A program made the translations under genes and the position numbers. Positions 25,381 to 36,150 of a stretch of 64,000 bases of DNA are shown here, piece after piece. Source of the stretch: Isoetes taiwanensis. Its lineage: Eukaryota; Streptophyta; Lycopodiopsida; Isoetales; Isoetaceae. Under the pieces are notes generated by a model that saw only the letters and a list, made by a program, of their open reading frames with translations, ran no database searches and was not told the origin of the DNA. Position 1 is the first letter of the stretch. Each line of letters opens with the position of its first letter. The stretch covers positions 31,071,234 to 31,135,233 of the forward strand of contig JAJEKV010000002.1 in the NCBI GenBank assembly GCA_021234155.1, read 5' to 3'.

Positions 25381-25521
25381 AGCATATTTGCATGTAGACT
25401 TAATTACTAAGAAGCTTGGTAAAAAAACAACCATAACACATATTTAACTAACATTATCATAATAATAATATGACAACAAATCATATAACAATTATTAGGA
25501 TATATAATGGCTATGTAAGGG

Positions 25522-25608
25522 TTGAAGGCCTCCAGGAATCGAACTGGGTTACTCCAAGGCCCATTAAAGAAAGATGCATGCCTATGGTGCATGTTAGCTC
25601 TAGCAATA
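25522..25608 (-). pseudogene. tRNA-Met-like remnant (anticodon CAT), possible SINE head
   Basis: On the minus strand a five-pair stem CATGC/GCATG encloses a 7-base loop ACCATAG with CAT at the anticodon position. Downstream, CCAG-TTCGATTC-CTGG resembles a T arm that has lost one base, and it contains the B-box-like GTTCGATTCC. Between them lies an enlarged region of about 28 bases, and no proper D arm or acceptor stem can be paired. It is therefore a decayed tRNA or a tRNA-derived SINE head rather than a working gene. Confidence 0.35.
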
Positions 25609-26329
25609 GACAAACATATAATAATGGATATATATAAAGGAGTTTTTTTGTTTTGCAGGCAAGACATGAGGAAGGCAACCACATTATCTGTAAACAATAA
25701 ATAGCCTGCATGTTTGCATGTTATGAACCAGAGACGTAGATCCTCTAACAACACTTTATATAAGACAAACCATTAATATCATACAAGCACCTCTTACACA
25801 CATATACAAATATTAAAAAAGTGTTCCGCAATGCTCCGCTTTAAGAACTTGAAAGGCAAACAAGAACTTAAAACAAGAGTGTCAACCCTTTGAGAACTTG
25901 AACAACAAATAAAACTTAAAACAAGAGCATCAACAAACATTGTGCTTGTTGGCAACAAAAAGCAAGATACTTGCTGTATAAGTGTTCAATCAAATCCCTC
26001 AAGCATTTCTACACAACTTTTAGTAAGATAGAAGCTTCCAATCGCCACAAGAATGGTGGGAGTAAACTGAAGTCCAGTCCGCCTACATATGATGCATCAT
26101 GTGACAAAGACCACTTTAACAGGATAATGTAATGTGCTAACAAATTGATTGTATGGATCAAACGGATTATCATCATCATCTAGCAAAGATTGTGCAGGCT
26201 GTATCTGCAAGTTGCTGCACATATGTAGAATACAAGGTATCACAAAAGCTGCTAGATGCTTATGGCAAAAGAGATAGAATAGCAAATATATATAGTATTT
26301 CAGTAAATACCTGGACACTTCAGCTTCTT
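25609..26329. other. AT-rich non-coding DNA
   Basis: No supportable coding frame. A repeated phrase, cttgaaaggcaaacaagaacttaaaacaagag / cttgaacaacaaataaaacttaaaacaagag (25848-25926), shows a local duplication of about 60 bases. The region may hold further decayed sequence of the LRR fragment to its right. Confidence 0.4.
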
Positions 26330-26772
26330 AAGATAACACAGTTCCAACTTGTGGATGTTCCAAGTTGAAGATTGTTAGAATGAAGCCATAGTTTAGTCAC
26401 ATCTTTTAATCTTCCAAGCTCCGCTGGAATGGTTTCTGTTTGGTAGCTAAAAGGTGGTCTAGCAAGCGGGTCAAATTTGCTATGGAGTATGGAATTGAAC
26501 CAAAAAAATTGTTATTCAAGTGCAAATTCAATAAGTTGTTCATGCTTCCAATCTCGTGAGAATGCTTCTATAAAGTAGGTTAAATTTTTGAACTTGTTAT
26601 TATCCAAGTGCAAATTCAATATGCTTCCAATCTCAGCAGCATAATGTAGATTAGAGCCAAGGCCTAATTTTTGGATGGATTTAAGCTGGCCAATACATGG
26701 GTCAGGTTGAGTGCTTAAATCCCAGTTGGAAATCTCCAGGGCCTTTGCAAAATCTTGCAGGGCATTCAACTC
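26330..26772 (-). pseudogene. LRR receptor-kinase ectodomain fragment
   Basis: On the minus strand an acceptor acacag near 26773 opens a frame reading LNALQDFAKALEISNWDL, STQPDPC and CIGQLKSIQKLGLGSN, then ILNLHLDNNKF. After a frame change come ANLTRLLDH and DVTKLWLHSNNLQ. This is the usual start of plant LRR receptor kinases: a cap with NW...PC followed by leucine-rich repeats. A possible upstream exon lies at 27210-27430, ending at a gtaagg donor. No transmembrane or kinase segment was found within the window. Stops and frame changes indicate a fragment. Confidence 0.55.
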
Positions 26773-27789
26773 TGTGTATTAAGAGATTGTGCTGTCAAGC
26801 CCATGCTCCATAATCATATCAAAAATACAGAAATGCCTGCTATGCATCCTATTCTTACTTCCAAGCCTTCTGATACATTTCCAAAAAGAAGTTGGGTATC
26901 AAATTTACTTGGCAAGCGCAGTCTACGTCATTATGCCCCTGCCAAAAAAAATAACTCAAATCCATCCTTCAATTATTATGTTGAATACATCTGTCAACGC
27001 AGAGCCTATGAAGCTCACAGTACATGTCGACCTAAGTGAAGAAGGTTTCTGAGTGCCATCTGATTGGCATATCTAGCACAAGCAATCCACCTGGAAAAAT
27101 GCCTAATTTTTGCAAGATTGAGCAACTAGGTTACCATGCACTATGAAGACATGCGAGGTCAAGCATGTGCCACAATCGAAATTCCTATAGCCAACAAATT
27201 ATACTCCTTACCTGAAGCAGATGAACAAATTTGAAGACCAACAGATTTCGAGATTTCGCAGATGAACCTGGGGCCTTGCAAGCCCCTTGCCTTAGATGTC
27301 ACAAAAGAATCTTCTCTTTGCAGTCCAGGAATCCCTTGGTTAAGGGCATCTACCAAAGCATGTTCCACTTTGACTTGGTGAATAACCCATCTTCTTGAAC
27401 TTCGTCAGCAAAAAAGATGAGGATTACCTGGTCTGAGCAAAAGGTTGCAAACAACAAATCTAACATCTAGCATGTTTCAACGGGTTAATCAGGGAAGCCG
27501 ATTGACTTCCGAAATAAATCTGGAACCAACAATCGACATCTCTTACAGCAGAAACCATTATAACCCAGAGAACTAATTTTCGAGGAGATAGGAACCCTAA
27601 AATGAGCTGCTCGAGCTTTGCATGTCGAGCAAAATAAAATGTAATAGGAAAAATAGAACATAATAGAAAAACAAATATATGATATATGGGTCTAGACTAT
27701 TGAAAATAGCCATCAAAATTAATTCAAGCATATGCAAATGCAATGCGCACTCTAGATGTACTAATTAGTATGTCTCGTGCAATACGCCC
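26773..27789. other. Probable intron and upstream exon of the LRR fragment; otherwise empty
   Basis: A minus-strand open block at 27210-27430 (QGIPGLQREDSFVTSKARG) runs into cttcag/gtaagg, a plausible splice donor pointing to the acceptor near 26773. It has no domain I recognise. From 27430 to 27789 I see only AT-rich DNA. Confidence 0.3.
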
Positions 27790-29550
27790 ATGAAATCATA
27801 TGAAAACCATGCCAAAAAACGTATAAAATCACAAAAAAACCCCTGTTATAATGCTACATATTGCTGCCTGTCCCAGGGTTGTGCTTGGTCATCACAAAGG
27901 AGAGAGCGACTCCAAAAACATCTTGAACAGGCCCATGACTGGCATGTTCAGGTGCAGGATGCGCCCAAGGGTAGAAGAATGGTGGCGCAGCCCAAACAGA
28001 AGAGAAGACCAGGCCGTGACCTGAGTCAGTGCCTCTGGAAATATAGGATTGATGCTCAATACAGGTGGAGGGTCAATCGAAGAAGATTTTTGAAGAGGTC
28101 GAAGGTGGATGCGCTTCTGATAGGAGCTCAACCGGTGGAAAACATGGCTGATGGGTCAGAAAAAGAGGCAGCCATTCAGAGATATGCACAAGAGTATGTC
28201 GAAAGAAGAGCGTTGGAGTGGGACAGGGACAAGGAAAAAAAAATGGCCCTGTATAAGAAAAACATTAAAGATACATACAATATTGAATATCAATCGGACG
28301 AGGAATGCAATGAGCGAGAATAATGACAAGGAGATAAGGAATTGCATGGATGAGTTCTGACGGGGGACTTGGGCGTTGCATTCCAAGAGAGCCGACATCT
28401 CCTTGACTCCGTGACCAAATTGGCCGAAAGATCTGAGAGAATATCAGACTGGAAGTATCTATTGATGCTCCTGTGAAGCCAAAGGAAAAGTTCGGTTATT
28501 CTGATACGGGGGAGCCCAGCTCCCCAATTCGGCAAATCCCACTCAATCTTGTCAATCTCGAAGATATTGAAGCCCCTGCAAGTGCCCGGCGACACAACGC
28601 AGAGCGGTACTAACTCTGAATTCAGATTTCCTGTTGAGCTTTGATTTTATGCAGAAGGTGGAGGATCTGAACACCATGTTCAAGTCAGCATCGAAGAGGA
28701 AGGGCAAATCTACCAAAAAGGTCGGGGGTGCAAATCTTTCTTATAATTGCCAATGGCCCCTCCATATACGAAGCCCTTTGTGGGCCTGGGGAGCAGAGAA
28801 GAGAGGGGAATTTGTCATCAACATGGCGAGATGCTTGAGTTTTGAGCATCATAGAACAGACCACCCGGAGAGGATGTTTGCCTCCTGGGTCAACGAGCAA
28901 TGTGTTGGGTCTTATATGATGTGAGTGTCTTGGAGCCTTTTTAATACATGGAAGTCACAGGATTCTCTCGCACACAATTCCACTTGAAGAAAGAAAGAAG
29001 CATCTGTTCTTTCATCCCGGCCTTTTGGGTCTGTACGTGAACGGGGCACGCTAGCTATGGAGCAAACTAATCCCTCCAAATCCAGATAATTACCCTGAAT
29101 TCTACTGGATGCCTGTGTGCATGAAGTAAGAAATTTCGGATTTGTAGCTTAGCTTATTTCAGAAAAGTCATTTACATCTTGCTTTTGTTGCAGTTCTCAC
29201 TGGAGCCTCTTCACTTACTGTGCCAATGATTCAGTCTTCCAGGCTCTAGGAATAGATTGTCCTGTTGTGCTACACTTCGACTCCATGAAGAACTGGCATG
29301 GGAAAGAAACCGGCCGGCAGTTTATGGAGTGAGTGCATTCTACTCACGATGTTCTTCTAAATTAGCTAAACTTTTGTATTTCTGATTCAATTGTAAGTGT
29401 TGCAGATTTGTTGAACAGGTACATGCTGAATGGGGCCTATATGTGCCACAATGGATGATCACGCCCGATTAGTGGAGATCTCTGTCCCGAGCAAGACAAT
29501 GGTTGGCGATTCTTGTATGCAAAGCGATTACTTGAGGATTTTGTCGAATG
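27790..29550 (+). pseudogene. C2H2 finger plus Ulp1/C48-like protease gene, catalytic Cys lost
   Basis: The first exon (27790-28323) encodes a C-x4-C-x12-H-x4-H finger (CLSQGCAW...KHLEQAHDW), basic and Gln-rich sequence, and a Glu/Lys helix. A second coding block at 28634-28921 ends at a gtgagtg donor. Exons at about 28960-29128, 29194-29329 and 29406-29550 follow the Ulp1 core: FFHPGLLGLYVNGAR, NSHWSLFTYC (catalytic His), VVLHFDSMKNWHG (Asp) and PEQDNGWRFLYAKRLLEDF (Gln). In that last motif the family has Asp-Cys-Gly after NGW, and here it reads Arg-Phe-Leu, so the nucleophile is gone. Stops near 29050 and 29462 add to the damage. The finger plus Ulp1 pairing suggests a transposon-borne or captured gene. 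Confidence 0.65.
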
Positions 29551-29814
29551 ATGCCCTTGACACCGAGAGGTATGGAATACGAATCCGGCCTTTGAATATC
29601 TAGTTCTTTTTCATCTTGGCCGGTTGAATATCTTTGTTCCTTTTTATCAGGTTAGTCCTTCTTGGTTCAGCAAACTTGATGTTAGTAGTTGCAGGAATAC
29701 CTTCACTGTCCTCCTTGGGAAACTCCATCAAGCTGTTGTGGTTGCCAAGAATTCGGGGAAGAAGAATTATGTATTTGTGAATGATTCAAAGAATGCAATG
29801 TTGCAAGAGAAATA

Positions 29815-30711
29815 TTTATGAAATGTTTATGAAATGTTTAATTAATGTCTATGAGACCATCAGGTCTAGAAGACACACACTTGAATATAATACTATCACT
29901 ACATTTATCCTCATATGCGCTCTGAAGAGCAACATCGAGCTCAATCTTCTCTATCTCATACATATCTAGCAAATGTCTATAGTTCTTTATAGTTAACTCC
30001 CTTATTCTCAAGGCATCTGTTAAATAGTTGCTTATGCTTAACGCAAGTAGGAAGAAGAAATCCCGTAGCGTAATTGTGCATGGGATACCATACTTTTTAC
30101 TTGCATGATTACGATATGCGGGGACATTTCATAATCAAGTGCTCCTCATTTTCAATTTCATCTTCACTTTGCGTGTACGACAAATGCAAGGAACACTTCC
30201 CCATCTCCCTACTTCAACCCCCAAATGGTATGAGCTTAGTCTCATTCTGCATACCAGATGACGCCCATAATAAGAGTTCTTTTCATTCAGGTGCGGAGCT
30301 TCTGCCAAATCTGGGTTAATCATATGATAGAACTGCATTTTTGTTCCTGGATTCCGCCATATGTTTTGCTGCACCTTACTACAAATCCATCCATATAAAT
30401 TATCAGCATTATCATGTACATCATCTAGATGCATATCCCATTTTTGCATCCATTTTCCAACCTCCGCATACCATCCTTTCAAGCTGCTTTGCAACATAGC
30501 CAACCTGGGCAATCTTTCTCCATCCATCTCCTGAACTTTTAGCACATATTTTAGTGTCTGATAAAGGGCTTCCACTCCAAGTTCATCAATCCTGCCTCCG
30601 CTAACATCATTGGATAGATTCTGCACTTTTTCTACCCTTCTCCACATTTCCTGTGACAAGCCTGCCCCCCATGCTTCGCATCCATACAACACAACGCTTT
30701 TTACAGACAAA
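29815..30711 (-). mobile_element. 5'-truncated LINE, ORF2 C-terminus and 3' UTR
   Basis: The minus-strand frame at 30135-30710 starts at VVLYGCEAWG, a motif near the end of LINE reverse transcriptase proteins, and continues through GRHLVCRMRLSSYHLGVEVG. The 3' UTR runs to about 29815 and contains cttctagacctgatggtctc (29859-29878, reversed), followed by an aaacatttcat tail repeated twice. The same C-terminal protein and 3' UTR words occur in the plus-strand LINE at 62491-63115, so both come from one family. The zinc-knuckle-like CP.Y segment is lost here by frame change near 30170. Confidence 0.75.
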
Positions 30712-30856
30712 GGCTAGTCAAAGTTGGGTTTCAACCGAATTCGAACCAGGGTCTCTGGGGCAACAGGCTAGTCAAAGTTGGGTTTCAACCGAATTCGAAC
30801 CAGGGTCTCTGGGGCAACGGGCTATAACCTTAACCAACTAATCTACCAATGAGACA
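30712..30856 (-). repeat. tRNA-like head with 54-bp duplication, abutting the LINE 5' break
   Basis: Read on the minus strand: TGGTAGATTAGTTGGTTAAG (A-box-like, 30829-30848), then GGTTCGAATTC (B-box-like) at 30791-30801. A complete second B-box copy lies at 30737-30747 because the 54-base unit (30712-30765, 30766-30819) is duplicated. The stems of a real tRNA cannot be formed. The tRNA-like part lies upstream, in the same sense, of the LINE 3' fragment, which is the order found in tRNA-headed SINEs, but the LINE-derived body is unusually long and coding. Confidence 0.45.
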
Positions 30857-33068
30857 TGATAGAATCCACAAGAAATTGTGTAGCATATGTCGAGGATTAC
30901 CAAGAAAGAGATGGAATGAAGCCGAAGATGCTTGATACATGCGGTTATTTACAATCCTTGTTAAATGGAGCATTCAGATATCGGCGTGTATCAGGTTCTC
31001 TGTCTCAGATATGCATAAGGTATCTGTCTGCGATAATTACATGATCTGCTTTGGTGTCCACTGGAAGGCATATGTATGAAAATCTTTTGTTGGATCAAAC
31101 CAGAGTTAGTGCCTCTATTCTTTGTCTCCCTTGCCATTTTGCAAACACGTTTGTTTTGAACTATGTGTGGTTGTCCAAGCTGGTGTTCCCAAGAAACTCA
31201 AAGTCCAAATTCATTGTGCTTAGCCATTTCGAAAGACATCACGGAAAAATTGTAAATCGGGTTCTGTCATCCTTTTGATGTGTTCCAACAATCCATTATC
31301 CAATCTATTTTTAGGATTCTTAATCTAACATTCCCATGTTTACATCGTACAATACATGAAACAACATTTTCAAAGACTTGAAAAACAAATATATTAAAGA
31401 TGTATCTTGTATTCCATATTAGATCATGCCTGAAAGACGTAACAGAAAAATACTAACAGAGCAAAGATCAAACAACAGGAGGAGACATTTTTCATTTATA
31501 ACTTCTATCTGTCTATTAAATCCATTGCCAAATAGACTAGACTCTACCAAATCATGACTGATCTATGATCAGATTGATCTGGAGAAATTTGAATTTGCAG
31601 GAATTACATAAAAAGCAGTGACAATTCCTGTTGATTCACCAGGAACGAACTTGAGCCTCATTCCAACATAGCCAAATAAGAATACGTTTTTGGATGCAAA
31701 TCCAGTACCAGAATGTCAAGAACAAGTTGGATAGTTTTCCCTCCATCAATAATGACCATATTATGGTTAGCCTATCGAACCCAATAGTTTTCTTTAAAAT
31801 TTGCTTTCTCAAGCATAAAACAGCCTGTCAAGGCAGGGCTATGCCGTTGGCCATGGCCAAAAGGGCAAGTGTTATAGCCAAGAAAGTCAAGGTCTTTTTT
31901 GCAGCAAAAAGCTTAACATTTGTTTGCATAACGACATCATTTTAAGAATGAGCATGTATGAACATTTTTATTGCAGGTATCTTGTGAGAAAAGCTTTGGA
32001 CTTTTGGAGGCAAAAGTTTTCTGCTGCTGGCTATATTTGGTAATGCATTGTGACGAATCTGCCATATTTAATGCTCTGTCATTACCCTTTTTGAGGTTGA
32101 CGTATATGTGAAGGGCATTTGTTCTGGATAGCAGATTTAAAATTATCAAAATTGGTTTTATGTGCCATGTATTGAGTCCAATTCAACCTATAAAGTATAT
32201 AAAGATTCGTATTTTTTTATATTGTAGCACATTTGCACTCAATTGCACATCAGAAAATATCGTTAACTCTGTATCAAGGTTGATAGATGCTATGTTGTTC
32301 TTTGAATGAGGGAGAAAGCGCCAGAGCTACCTTCAATTGTCTATAAAGGTTGAGCTTGTTGTCACATTCTTACAAAATACTACGAATAATCACGGATATC
32401 ATATTAGTTGCTCCTTTCTCATGTATTCACACTTAAATGAAGGGGATTAAATGCGATGCTACATTGTTGTCGAATGCGGAGTTGGATTGCAAATGGAGTC
32501 TTTTATAGTCGTCGGCTTATGTATAGAAGAAGCATTAGAAAGAAGCGGCAACACTTCTATAGAGGAAGAAGGGCATTCAACGCTGACAACTACTTAGCCC
32601 TAACTATTTCAAACATATCTTCAATTTGTAGGGCCATCTATTATGGCCATCACAGCTGTGAGAGGTACGTGGAATTTTTTAAACAATGGAGGTCTACTTT
32701 ATAATGTGTATGTGATATATGGTTAAAGGTTATTCAGAACTTGTAGGACGGTCTTGATAGACAGCTTCTATTGTCAAATGTTTAGAACATTTAACAAGAC
32801 CCTTTAACACAAACCAATATCTCAGCACTGGCATATTTCGTATGTGCAAGGATGCACAAAACTTAAATTTGAACAATATTATCTCAACATCAACCTATCA
32901 TAATCTCATGAATATAATTATCTCGACATAATTCTTAACAATATAATTATCTCAAAAGTAAGTATCAAAATTATGTTTATCGTAATCATTGCATTGAGGA
33001 AGACATTTTGGATACAATATCACAATTTCTCTTGCAAATACTATCCTACTTTTGTTGCCTAACGATAA
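30857..33068. other. AT-rich DNA, probably the body of a Helitron; no gene recognised
   Basis: No frame shows a helicase, Rep or captured-gene signature. The right end is the Helitron 3' terminus at 33069-33096, so some or all of this stretch may be a non-autonomous Helitron. A matching 5' TC terminus could not be identified by eye. Confidence 0.35.
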
Positions 33069-33096
33069 GCCCAGCAACGCTGGGCACTTTTTCTAG
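33069..33096 (+). mobile_element. Helitron 3' terminus (hairpin plus CTAG)
   Basis: A perfect 7-bp stem, gcccagc-aac-gctgggc at 33069-33085, is followed after seven bases (acttttt) by CTAG at 33093-33096 and a host T. Helitrons end in a short GC-rich hairpin about ten bases before CTRR and insert between A and T, so this fits closely. The loop and stem resemble plant Helitron ends. Only the 3' end is certain. Confidence 0.75.
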
Positions 33097-33109
33097 TGAA
33101 TTGATAAGA

Positions 33110-34860
33110 TAACAATTCCTTCAGCAATGGCTGCCCTCTCGACTTCAAGAGGGAGACTCCATCACATGCTTGGCTGCCTCTCCTACTCAAATGTCCGAGC
33201 ACCGCCAATCCAAATAGGCAAGATCTGCTCCATCATGACGACATCTGATGTCGCATTCCGAATGCAGATAATAGCCTACAACCTGAAGGCAATAGCCAGC
33301 ACCTGCCGAGACAATCAACATTACCTCGAGGGTCAGAGAACAACAGGAGCTGAGATGAAGGAGCAAATGTGGTGATCCGTGGCCTACTACCGAAAGCAAA
33401 GGAGAACCTCATCAAACGGCTCCAGAGCATGACCCTCTTATGCATGACACTCCATACACCCGTGCACATTGCTAGGGCAAGCAGACATGGTGTTCAATGT
33501 CCTGACTGTCCATGTATTATTACATTCACAGTCACGGACACGCTAGTACGAGGAGCTATATTATGACAAGGCAAATAGTTGAAGGGAAAATATCACTGTA
33601 TGTTGACCAGGACCTCATTCCGACACAACAGGAATCACGCAGATAGGAGTTGGCCCAAGTTAGAAACATTCGCCACCGGGGGGGCAGCATTGATGTGGGG
33701 CAAGATGTGGATCTTTCAACTGGGTGAACAGTGAGGTCACAAATATGCTACATCATGGTTCCGCAACCCCTCAGGATCCTACTGCTGACACTGCTGCAAA
33801 TGCTACATGTGTTGTTGCTGCTCCTATTGCTATTGCTGCTCCATCTTCTCAGTCAACTTCCGCTACTTCTTTTGCTCCTGCAACTTCACCTGCTTTAGCA
33901 AATGCACTGCGTAATGCCCTTCTTACTACCATTAGAACTCCAGGCGCATTTGTATCTATATATGCCGCTCACAAATAGGAATTTTGCCCACGTATGGTCT
34001 ATTAGAATTGCTGGACTTCCCCTGGCAGAAAGGAGATAGTCCCAACTCCATTGCTACCAATATGGATTTTGTCTTCCTCATGGAGTCATAGGAACGTGCA
34101 AGACATAGGCTACCAGGTTGCCAGGCTATCAGCATTACTCAGTGTTCAATGAGTGCACAAGAAAGCGAGGACATTGGAGTATCACCTGCTATTATCAAAT
34201 AATCTTGGCACCAGCAGTCTCTTTGCACAAAATAGATAGAACCACGATGCTACGTGGGTGCGGGTAAAGACATGGCAGTGGCAATCCTCTCTTCATGGCG
34301 GCATGCTACTTCCTGCATGAAGATAATAACTTCTATCGCTAACAGTTGCGCAGGGTCATGTTGCTTGGAGACTTCAATGCACGCACGCGGATAGAACAAC
34401 TCACAAATTTCGACCTTTTGCAGAGGATATGCTATAGCTACATCTTGCAGAGGTGCCTTAGCCACATGCATCAGATGGCAGCCAGGTCATGCGCTATGGC
34501 AGGCAGTTATTTCAGCTATGCAATATCTTTGATTTGGAAATTTGCAATGGACTAGTGCAGTGTCCGTCCTCTAGCAGGTACACTTGTAGGCAAGAGAATC
34601 AAGGTGGCAGCTCTAGTATTGTTGACTATGTACTGCTGACAGAGAAGGAGCAGCACCTGCTTACCCATCTTTGCGTTGATACAGATAGTAGAGATGAAGA
34701 AGTTGATTCTGACCACCAACCCATCCTCCTGTAGGTGGATTGGCAAAGTGTTCACATGCCCATTATACCAATGCCCTATGTGCCTCAGTTGCGCTTGGAT
34801 TATGACCATGCCGAGGCCTATGCCAAGATGGTCACAGCTGTCTCAGGAAGAAATCTTGAT
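33110..34860 (+). pseudogene. LINE 5' part: ORF1 and ORF2 endonuclease, decayed
   Basis: The ORF1-like frame at 33127-33375 is helical and continues in another frame as NVVIRGLLPKAKENLIKRL, TPVHIARASRHGVQ and, after a further shift, YVDQDLIPTQQESRR and ELAQVRNIRHRGG, matching the RRM-like core of L1-type ORF1. An Ala/Pro/Ser/Thr-rich linker lies at 33724-33978. ORF2 endonuclease motifs follow: VMLLGDFNART at 34354-34386, GGSSSIVDYVLLTEKEQ at 34601-34651 and DSDHQPILL at 34708-34734. The element has many frame changes and is cut off by the opposing gypsy fragment near 34860. The reverse transcriptase is absent. It starts directly after the Helitron end. Confidence 0.65.
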
Positions 34861-36150
34861 GTGGTGTAGGCATTTGCTTCTCTGAGGGAAACTGCTTCAG
34901 CCCATTTGGTAAAATAATATGTGGCCACAAGTATAATCTTATGCTAAGCTAAGGAGGGTGGATCTATTGGACCTATGAAATCATGTCCCCATGTTTGGAA
35001 TGGCCCTGGAGAAGTTAAGGCAGTGAGAGGGGTTAGTTGCAATGTCCTTTTGCCAAAGATTTGGCATTTATGACAGCATTTTATAACATTATAGCAATCT
35101 TTAAAAAGAGTGGGCCAAAAATATCCAGACCTTAAGATCTTCTTGGCAGTTGTGTCAGTAGCAAAGTGTCCACCACAAATGCCTTCATGACAAGCCTCAA
35201 TGATCATTTTGGCTTCTTCAGAATCTACACACCTCAGCAGCACTCCCTCCTTGTCAACCTTGCACAATACTTCTCCAATCAATCTGAACCTTTTGCATTT
35301 CTCTTTAAATCTCCTTTCCTGACTGCTACTTAAGTCTTTTGGCAACTCATTGTTTTCAAGATAATTCCTGATATCAAATTGCCAGTCCAAGTCTTTTGCA
35401 TGAAAAGCAACCAAGTTAGCAACACAATCAACATAATTTAGTCCTTCTTGATCCTCGTGTTCAAACAAAGCATAAGGCAAATAAGAGCTGGGATTTTCAA
35501 CTAAGTTCACCACTTTGACTGTAATATTGTAAGCTTGAATCTTACAAGCCCATCTACACAACTTGGCCTTAGGCTGTTTTTTTGCAAAAAGGAGAGATAA
35601 AGGATTCTGCCTCATGTAGACTTGAGTTTGATTGTTTTGCAGCAGATGATCCTGTCTATCGATTAGAAACATTAATGCAGCAGCACTCTTCTCAAACCCG
35701 GGGTACCTTAGCTCAGTATCAGACCACATTTTGCTGGCAAAAGAAATAACATTGGTCTTCTTGAAGCAATGCCACACTGATATAGGCTTTGAAAGGCTTT
35801 TCTAGGTCTAGAGGTTTTAGCAGAATAGAATGGCAGATCGCATTAATGATTTTATCAAAGGATTCCTAGCACTCTTCATTCCAATCAACCAAAATGTGCT
35901 TGCTCTCACTCTTAGAGAATTTTCCAACCTTTGTGAGGTTAGAAATTGGATTTATAGTGTGTGAGAAATGAGGGACATACATTCCCAAAAAACTGGTCAT
36001 TCCCAAATCTGAAGTCAAAGCCTGCATTTGCATTTTGGTAAAATTAAGTGCTTGAATAACCCATTTGCTTATGAACCAATTTTGGAGCTTTAGGTGTAAG
36101 GGTCTCAAGATATTTAAGGTAAGATCATACGAGCATCGAAAAGGGTCACG
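34860..36150 (-). pseudogene. Ty3/gypsy pol fragment (RT end, RNase H, integrase)
   Basis: Minus-strand order: the RT connection at 35866-36108 (ALTSDLGMTSFLGMYVPHFS), the RNase H region within 35300-35800 (ISFASKMWSDTELRYPGFEK), the integrase zinc-binding H2C2 domain at about 34990-35200 (HEGICGGHFATDTTAKK, CHKCQIFGK), and the start of the integrase catalytic core, HDFIGPIDPP, then ATYYFTKWAEAVS at about 34870-34910. The first catalytic Asp region is present; the rest of integrase is missing. A frame change lies near 35800. No LTR, gag or protease was found next to it. Confidence 0.85.

Noticed and set aside
25522-25608. Functional tRNA-Met gene
   Set aside because: No acceptor or D stem can be paired and the variable region is too long.
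34740-34920. Extension of the LINE ORF2 frame to 34920
   Set aside because: The minus strand over 34870-34910 reads as gypsy integrase (ATYYFTKWAEAVS), so the LINE must end before about 34860.
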